Shown: piece by piece, positions 7,785 through 9,868 of the stretch | Numbering within the stretch: position 1 is the first letter of the stretch | How the letters are laid out: each line of letters starts with the position of its first letter | NCBI GenBank assembly: GCA_019234035.1 | Contig: JAFALX010000126.1 | Coordinates: 1-9,868 of the forward strand | DNA length: 9,868 nucleotides | Reading direction: 5' to 3' | Source: Candidatus Dormiibacterota bacterium | GTDB lineage: Bacteria > Chloroflexota > Dormibacteria > Aeolococcales > Aeolococcaceae | Notes under the pieces: model-generated | Databases searched by the model: none | What the model was told of the DNA's origin: nothing | What the model saw: only the letters and a program-made list of their open reading frames with translations | Made by a program: the position numbers and the translations under genes

Positions 7785-8695
7785 CTGCGCGATTGCGAGC
7801 CCTGCCGGCAGGCGTACCCCGCGCAGAAGCTGAGGAAGACGCACGCGGCGAGACGCATCGTCGTATCCGCCAGGTCTGCGCTCGCATCGACCTCGGTGAT
7901 GTCCGCCCCGGCGACACCGAAATGGTTGCCGAGGAGCCGCGCGAACTGGATGAGGTCGGCCGCCGCCATACCGCCCGGCAGGCTTGCCGGGCACGCCGGC
8001 GCCTCCGACCGGTCGGCGCAGTCGAGATCGAAGTCCACGTAGAGCGATGTCACCCCGGCGCCGGTCAGGGCCAGCTGCGCCTCGTGCAGGATGGCGTGCG
8101 CTCCGTGGAGCCGCACCTCGCGAACCGGGTACACGTGCACGCCCTGCTCCCTGGCCCACTGCGCGTTGTCGAGGTCGTTGCCGAGCGGATGGATGCCGAT
8201 CTGGGCCACGCGCTTGCCGGGAAGCCCGGCCTCGATCAGCTCGCGCACGACGGTGCCGTTGTTCGGGCCGTCGTCGAGCGGACGGCAGTCGTGGTGCGCG
8301 TCCAGGGTCACGAGCCCCCAGCCATCGCCGGGGCGGGACGCCATGAGGGCCTGCATCGCGGGCACGGTGACCGAGTTGTCGCCACCGACGACGAAAACTC
8401 CGCCACCAAGCGCCGCCGCCTCGGCACACGCGGTCCGGACGCGCTCGCGCCCGGCCACGCCATCCGCGTCGCCGCGGTCGTCGGCGACGTCCCCGGTGTC
8501 ACGGATGGCCAGCTCGGCGAGGTCGATCTCGTGCGCCGCCTCCCACGTGGGGAACCGGGCGAGGGTCTCGCGAAACGCCGGCGGCGTGGTCCACGCCTGC
8601 GATGGCGAGATCGAGGCGCGCGAGACGGGCGCACCGACGAGGCTGATGTCGGGGAACTCCGGCTGAGCACTGGCCAGCCACTCACGCGCGTTCAT
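7781..8695 (-). CDS. hutG: Formimidoylglutamase (arginase/agmatinase family)
   Basis: HutG splits N-formimidoyl-L-glutamate into L-glutamate and formamide, the one-step end of histidine degradation, and belongs to the binuclear-manganese ureohydrolase family. The protein has 304 residues, within the family range (about 300-330). The expected motifs are in order: GGDNS (104-108), LDAHHDCR (131-138) with Asp132, His134 and Asp136, YVDFDLDCAD with Asp223 and Asp225, and TEVD (267-270) with the active-site Glu268. The first motif normally reads GGDHS and supplies a metal-ligand His; here the residue is Asn107. The DP that usually ends the third motif is Asp-Arg (228-229). The remaining ligands are present. 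The assignment to HutG rather than agmatinase or arginase rests mainly on position between hutU and hutI. The ATG at 8695 overlaps the hutU stop and follows a strong GGAGGA. Confidence 0.88.
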   Translation of the reverse strand: MNAREWLASAQPEFPDISLVGAPVSRASISPSQAWTTPPAFRETLARFPTWEAAHEIDLAELAIRDTGDVADDRGDADGVAGRERVRTACAEAAALGGGVFVVGGDNSVTVPAMQALMASRPGDGWGLVTLDAHHDCRPLDDGPNNGTVVRELIEAGLPGKRVAQIGIHPLGNDLDNAQWAREQGVHVYPVREVRLHGAHAILHEAQLALTGAGVTSLYVDFDLDCADRSEAPACPASLPGGMAAADLIQFARLLGNHFGVAGADITEVDASADLADTTMRLAACVFLSFCAGYACRQGSQSRR

Positions 8696-9868
8696 CCGCC
8701 GTCCTCCATGGGAATCCGAATCCTCGTGTTGCGTGCGGTCTCGAGCGCTTCCTCATAGCCGGCATCCGCATGCCGCATGACGCCCGTGGCCGGGTCATTG
8801 AAGAGCATCAGCTCGCAGCGCCGCCGCGAGAGCTCGGTGCCGTCCACGCACACCTGCGCCCCGGCGTGGATGGAGAGCCCCATGCCGACGCCGCCACCGT
8901 GGTGCACCGCCACCCAGGTGGCGCCGCTGGCGCAGTTGAGCAGCGCGTTGAGGATCGGCCAGTCGGCGATGGCGTCGCTGCCGTCGCGCATCGCCTCGGT
9001 CTCGCGGAACGGTGAGGCCACCGAACCGCTGTCGAGATGGTCACGGCCGATGACGATGGGTGCTGCCACCTCGCCGCGTCGCACCAGGTCGTTGAAGCGA
9101 AGCCCCGCGAGATGACGCTCGCCGGCGCCGAGCCAGCAGATGCGCGCGGGCAGTCCTTGAAACTGCACACGTTCTTCCGCCATCCGCAGCCACCGGTGCA
9201 ACGGTTCGTTGTCCGGGAACAGCTCGAGCAGCGCGCGGTCGGTGTGTGCGATGTCCTGCGGATCGCCGCTCAGTGCCACCCAGCGAAAGGGTCCGCGGCC
9301 CTCGCAGAACTGCGGCCGGATGTACGCGGGCACGAAGCCCGGATACGCGAAGGCATCCGCGAACCCGCCGAGGCGTGCCTGCTCGCGCAGGGAGTTGCCG
9401 TAGTCGAAGACCTCGGCGCCGCGACGCATGTATCCCACCATCGCCTCGCAGTGGCGCGCCATCGACTCCCGCGACCGGGCGACGTAGGTCTCGGGATCAT
9501 CGCCGCGCAGCGCCGCCGCCGCATCCGGGTTCAGCCCCGCCGGCACGTACCCGTGCAGCGGATCGTGCGCGCTGGTCTGGTCGGTGACCACGTCGACGGC
9601 CAGCCCGGAGGCGAGCAGCGCGGGCACGGCGTCGGCGGCGTTGGCAACGACACCGATGGACAGCGCCTGCCCGCGCTCGCGCGCCAGATCGCAGCGGCGC
9701 ACGGCGTCGTCCAAGGAGTCGGCGCGCTCATCGAGGTACCCGGTGCGCAGGCGCCGCTCGACACGATCCGGATCGACGTCGATGCACAGGGCCACGCCGC
9801 CGTTCATGGTCACGGCGAGCGGCTGCGCGCCGCCCATGCCACCCAATCCCGACGTCAACACGAGGCGG
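8692..9868 (-). CDS. hutU: Urocanate hydratase, C-terminal 391 residues (N-terminus outside the window)
   Basis: Urocanase adds water to urocanate to give 4-imidazolone-5-propionate, the second step of histidine degradation, using tightly bound NAD+ as an electrophile. The frame is open to the right edge and continues upstream as R-L-V before LTSGLGGMGGAQP, so the gene is truncated by the window rather than broken. Landmarks are GLGGMGGAQP (9849-9820), DQTSAHDPLHGYVPAGL further on, and the urocanase signature FQGLPARICWLGAGER with its active-site Cys (codon 9138-9136). The strongly conserved VHHGGGVGMGLSIHAG also follows. If that Cys matches Cys410 of the Pseudomonas enzyme, the full protein would be about 557 residues, the family norm, with about 166 residues missing here. 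The stop overlaps the hutG start. Identification is certain. Confidence 0.98.
   Translation of the reverse strand, partial: RLVLTSGLGGMGGAQPLAVTMNGGVALCIDVDPDRVERRLRTGYLDERADSLDDAVRRCDLARERGQALSIGVVANAADAVPALLASGLAVDVVTDQTSAHDPLHGYVPAGLNPDAAAALRGDDPETYVARSRESMARHCEAMVGYMRRGAEVFDYGNSLREQARLGGFADAFAYPGFVPAYIRPQFCEGRGPFRWVALSGDPQDIAHTDRALLELFPDNEPLHRWLRMAEERVQFQGLPARICWLGAGERHLAGLRFNDLVRRGEVAAPIVIGRDHLDSGSVASPFRETEAMRDGSDAIADWPILNALLNCASGATWVAVHHGGGVGMGLSIHAGAQVCVDGTELSRRRCELMLFNDPATGVMRHADAGYEEALETARNTRIRIPMEDGG
8702..8707 (-). promoter_or_regulatory. Shine-Dalgarno GGAGGA for hutG, inside the end of hutU
   Basis: On the minus strand GGAGGA lies six bases before the hutG ATG and inside the last codons of hutU. 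It is the strongest ribosome-binding site in the window and fixes the hutG start. It allows independent initiation on top of coupling through the ATGA overlap. Confidence 0.75.

Noticed and set aside
7785..8429. N-terminal extension of hutI to 8429, giving 618 residues
   Set aside because: The extension overlaps hutG in another frame and has no domain. HutI proteins are about 400 residues and start as seen from 7784.

Overview
The window is very GC-rich, densely packed bacterial chromosomal DNA with strong G/C preference at third codon positions. It looks like a high-GC lineage such as Actinomycetota or a Dormibacterota/Chloroflexota-type soil bacterium. This is inferred from base composition, from a leaderless-type promoter signal, and from a PurA that starts with a GGQWGDEGKGK P-loop; it cannot be settled without a search. 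There are no tRNA or rRNA genes, IS elements, phage genes or CRISPR arrays. Every substantial ORF on a plausible frame belongs to a recognisable family, so this is mainly a housekeeping and catabolic region rather than a mobile island.

Layout. (a) 1-458, minus strand: the N-terminal third of adenylosuccinate synthetase (purA), cut by the window edge. (b) 521-3028, plus strand: a tight three-gene set divergent from purA. It encodes a CPBP-family (Rce1/CAAX-like) membrane protease homologue, a secreted and C-terminally anchored BNR/Asp-box beta-propeller protein, and a TauE/SafE (TSUP) anion exporter. The genes overlap at both junctions. (c) 3070-5100, plus strand: a YyaL/SPATA20-type DUF255 thioredoxin-fold protein, with a -10-like hexamer placed so that transcription would begin at the ATG. 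(d) 5122-9868, minus strand: a histidine-utilisation operon read right to left as hutU (urocanase, truncated by the window), hutG (formimidoylglutamase), hutI (imidazolonepropionase) and finally a class-V aminotransferase/cysteine desulfurase-like PLP enzyme. The hut genes are joined by ATGA overlaps and the PLP gene follows after 5 bases. The two gene blocks converge at 5101-5121, where there is a small hairpin.

How the genes work together. HutU, HutI and HutG catalyse three consecutive steps from urocanate to glutamate plus formamide; histidine ammonia-lyase (HutH) must lie outside the window. The PLP enzyme is co-transcribed by position but has no standard role in this pathway.

No clearly undescribed multi-gene system is visible. 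The points most worth a second look are residue-level departures in otherwise normal proteins (Asn for the metal-ligand His in HutG; Gln for the first Glu of the EExxxR motif in the CPBP protein), the unusual PLP enzyme attached to the hut operon, and the CPBP/propeller/TSUP membrane gene set.
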